Shown here piece after piece: positions 5,918-7,512 of a stretch of DNA of 7,512 nucleotides; position 1 is the first letter of the stretch, and every line of letters starts with the position of its first letter. Location: contig CAJGBX010000064.1 in NCBI GenBank assembly GCA_904501685.1, forward strand, positions 1-7,512, written 5' to 3'. The stretch comes from Clostridiaceae bacterium. GTDB lineage: Bacteria; Bacillota; Clostridia; Oscillospirales; Acutalibacteraceae. Position numbers and translations under genes: made by a program. A model generated the notes under the pieces. The model had not been told where the DNA came from. It was given only the letters and a program-made list of their open reading frames with translations, and made no database searches.

Positions 5918-7279
5918 ATGGAATACGAGAATAAAAACACACCAATTGAAAATACCGAGGAGCAGTCTTCAGAAATTGTCAACTCTGATGCTGAGGCTAT
6001 CTTTGAGGCAGAGGCTGAAAGTGAAGTTGAAACTGATGCAACGGTCAGTGATGATGCCGGTGCAGTCGGCTCAACGGTTACCTTTGATACCGTTGTAAAA
6101 CCGGTAGAGCAGACACATAATACCGGCTTAAAGGTGTTTTTCTCAATGATTGCCGTTGTTGTAGCCTTGATTATTGCGGTGTCGGCAGGCTATGTTTTCG
6201 GAAGTAAGCAGGCTTCTGAAAATATATTTAAGGGCTCGGGGACTACTTCAACTGCCGGTAAGAATGAGGCAGAGCATTTGTATGATAAAACTGCAGTATA
6301 CAATAACGTAAATCCGTCGGTCGTCGGCGTTTCGGTTTATACCGATAAAACCTTAATGGGTTATGCCAGCGGTGTTGTTTATACCGAGAACGGATATATT
6401 GTCACCAATGACCATATTTATGCCAATGTAGCCTCGCCGAAATTCTTGGTTACGCTTTTTGATGGCACAGTTATCCCTGCTGAGTTTGTGGCGGGTGACA
6501 CAAGAAGTGATTTGGCGGTTTTGAAGATTAATGCAACCGGTCTCAAAAAGGCAACCTTTGGTAATTATAGTGAGGTGACAGTCGGTGAAGAGGTTATTAC
6601 TATCGGCTATCCGACCGGCGTTTCTTCTAAATCAATCTTAACCTCGGGTACTGTTTCTTCACCTGCGGTAAGATTTTCAGGATCTTCAAGCTATTCTACC
6701 AAAATGATACAGACCGATGCACCCATAAATCCCGGTAATTCGGGCGGTGCGTTGGTTAATATGTACTCGCAGGTAATCGGTATTCCGTCGGTAAAGCTTG
6801 CAGGAACCTCATATGACAATGTCGGCTATGCAATACCGTCCGATACGGTTGTAAAAATTGCCGATTCCCTGATTAAATTTGGTTATGTTAACGGCCGAGG
6901 CCGTTTGGGTATTAAATATACGGAAATTGATACCGTTACAGGTGCCGTTACCAATAGTCCTACAGGATTGATGATTTCCGAAGTAAGTGCTGACAGCAAC
7001 CTTTTTGGGAAGGGAATAGTCAAAGGGGATATTATTACTCATATAAATGATGTTAGTATAACGAGCAGTAATATTGCACTTGATATTATTGAAAGCACCG
7101 CACCCGGAGTGCCTATGGCTTTTACTATTTATCATCCTGACACCAAAAAAAGTGAAACGGTTTATGCTAGTCTTTTACCTGACCAAGGTAATTCGAGCTA
7201 TACCAACAAGGTCACAGAAGAACCTTCGGATAACCCGTTTGGAAACGGTGATTTTGATGATTTCTTCTCTGACCACTGA
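5918..7279 (+). CDS. htrA: Membrane-anchored HtrA/DegP-type serine protease with one PDZ domain, 453 aa
   Basis: A trypsin-fold protease that by family knowledge degrades or holds misfolded proteins outside the membrane. Seen: a cytoplasmic N-terminus of about 70 residues, very rich in Glu/Asp; one TM helix at about 72-95 (signal anchor); a Ser/Thr/Gly linker; a protease domain at about 125-325 with catalytic His166 (TNDHIY), Asp198 (RSDLAVLKI) and Ser275 (NPGNSGGAL); and a PDZ domain at about 328-420 (GRLGIKY ... KGDIITHINDVSI). The C-terminal tail is acidic and aromatic (FGNGDFDDFFSDH). Length is normal for Firmicute HtrA. AAAGGA (5903-5908) lies in the last codons of the kinase gene, 9 nt before this ATG, and the genes are 6 nt apart, so it belongs to the two-component operon. 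This linkage recalls CssRS control of htrA in Bacillus and suggests an envelope- or secretion-stress role; that function is inference. Confidence 0.95.
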   Translation: MEYENKNTPIENTEEQSSEIVNSDAEAIFEAEAESEVETDATVSDDAGAVGSTVTFDTVVKPVEQTHNTGLKVFFSMIAVVVALIIAVSAGYVFGSKQASENIFKGSGTTSTAGKNEAEHLYDKTAVYNNVNPSVVGVSVYTDKTLMGYASGVVYTENGYIVTNDHIYANVASPKFLVTLFDGTVIPAEFVAGDTRSDLAVLKINATGLKKATFGNYSEVTVGEEVITIGYPTGVSSKSILTSGTVSSPAVRFSGSSSYSTKMIQTDAPINPGNSGGALVNMYSQVIGIPSVKLAGTSYDNVGYAIPSDTVVKIADSLIKFGYVNGRGRLGIKYTEIDTVTGAVTNSPTGLMISEVSADSNLFGKGIVKGDIITHINDVSITSSNIALDIIESTAPGVPMAFTIYHPDTKKSETVYASLLPDQGNSSYTNKVTEEPSDNPFGNGDFDDFFSDH

Positions 7280-7290
7280 TAAAGGTTAAA

Positions 7291-7331
7291 CAAACCCCTT
7301 CAAATCGTGTTTTGCGATTTGAAGGGGTTTG
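7291..7331. terminator. Perfect 17-bp hairpin, probable bidirectional terminator between htrA and galE
   Basis: CAAACCCCTTCAAATCG (7291-7307) and its exact complement at 7315-7331 enclose the loop TGTTTTG. It starts 12 nt after the htrA stop and lies 18 nt from the galE stop on the other strand. The flanks are T-rich in both readings (GGGGTTTGATATTGTT on plus, GGGGTTTGTTTAA on minus), though neither has a long uninterrupted T run. Confidence 0.85.
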
Positions 7332-7349
7332 ATATTGTTATTAAATTTA

Positions 7350-7512
7350 TTATTCAATGTAACCGTTCGGATTGCCCTTCTGCCAACGCCAGGTGTCAAC
7401 ACACATATCCTCAATAGAACGTGTGGCCTCCCAGCCTAAAAGATTCTTTGCTTTGTCAGCGTTTGCATAAACCTCATCAGGGTCGCCGGGTCGTCGAGGG
7501 TCGATAACATAA
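7350..7512 (-). CDS. galE: UDP-glucose 4-epimerase, C-terminal 53 residues (5' end outside the window)
   Basis: On the minus strand an open frame enters at the right edge and ends at TAA (7350-7352). The product is a cytoplasmic NAD-dependent short-chain dehydrogenase-fold enzyme that interconverts UDP-glucose and UDP-galactose. Seen: the typical GalE C-terminus, with RRPGDPDEVYANADKAKNLL followed by GWEATRSIEDMC, then DTWRWQKGNPNGY. The RRPGD...YA...KA...LGW block is characteristic of the substrate-binding end of GalE and close relatives. The catalytic Tyr-x-x-x-Lys and the Rossmann motif are outside the window, so a related epimerase cannot be fully excluded. It converges on htrA and shares the hairpin between them. 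Confidence 0.88.
   Translation of the reverse strand, partial: YVIDPRRPGDPDEVYANADKAKNLLGWEATRSIEDMCVDTWRWQKGNPNGYIE

Noticed and set aside
6809..7135. 108-codon open frame on the minus strand inside htrA
   Set aside because: It is antisense to the conserved protease/PDZ region with no start signals; a shadow frame.

Overview
The window reads like a chromosomal segment from a low-GC Gram-positive anaerobe of the class Clostridia, probably a gut member of the Ruminococcaceae/Oscillospiraceae or Lachnospiraceae. This is an inference from protein style (a compact SigH-like sigma factor, a CxxC-x17-CxxC zinc-ribbon protein, an OmpR-type two-component operon with a membrane HtrA protease), strong Shine-Dalgarno sequences, TTG start codons and TTGACA/TAAAAT-type promoters. 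No search could be run, so the taxon is not proven.

Left edge (1-888): the 3' part of a gene resembling the large multi-domain 'polyvalent' proteins of phages and integrative elements. It ends 12 nt from the 3' end of an intact tRNA-Ala(GGC) on the minus strand. A long hairpin lies between them, overlaps the end of the ORF and probably terminates transcription from both sides. This arrangement suggests the end of a mobile element, or its remnant, integrated at a tRNA gene.

Middle (889-3667): back-to-back promoters drive the tRNA (minus) and pepD (plus), an M20C aminoacyl-histidine dipeptidase with all expected metal ligands. A hairpin follows, then a near-consensus promoter and a small SigH-like sigma factor that starts at TTG. 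Next comes a degenerate tRNA-like sequence and a 93-residue double zinc-ribbon protein whose codon use looks like that of a highly expressed gene. A clear rho-independent terminator closes this block.

Right part (3784-7331): a tight three-gene operon encodes an OmpR/PhoB-family response regulator, a membrane histidine kinase with a cysteine-containing extracytoplasmic sensor, and a membrane-anchored HtrA/DegP-type serine protease with one PDZ domain. Gaps are 4 and 6 nt, and the htrA ribosome binding site lies in the end of the kinase gene. By analogy with CssRS/HtrA of Bacillus this looks like an envelope-stress or secretion-stress module, but the signal is unknown. A perfect 17-bp hairpin ends the operon and also faces the converging galE gene, of which only the last 53 codons are in the window.

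I see no CRISPR array, insertion sequence, or convincing new defence or biosynthetic system. The observations most worth following are the tRNA-like element in front of the zinc-ribbon gene, the element/tRNA-Ala junction, the paired TTGTGA/TCACAA half-sites in two promoter regions, and the cysteine cluster of the kinase sensor. No stretch over 300 bases lacks a gene.
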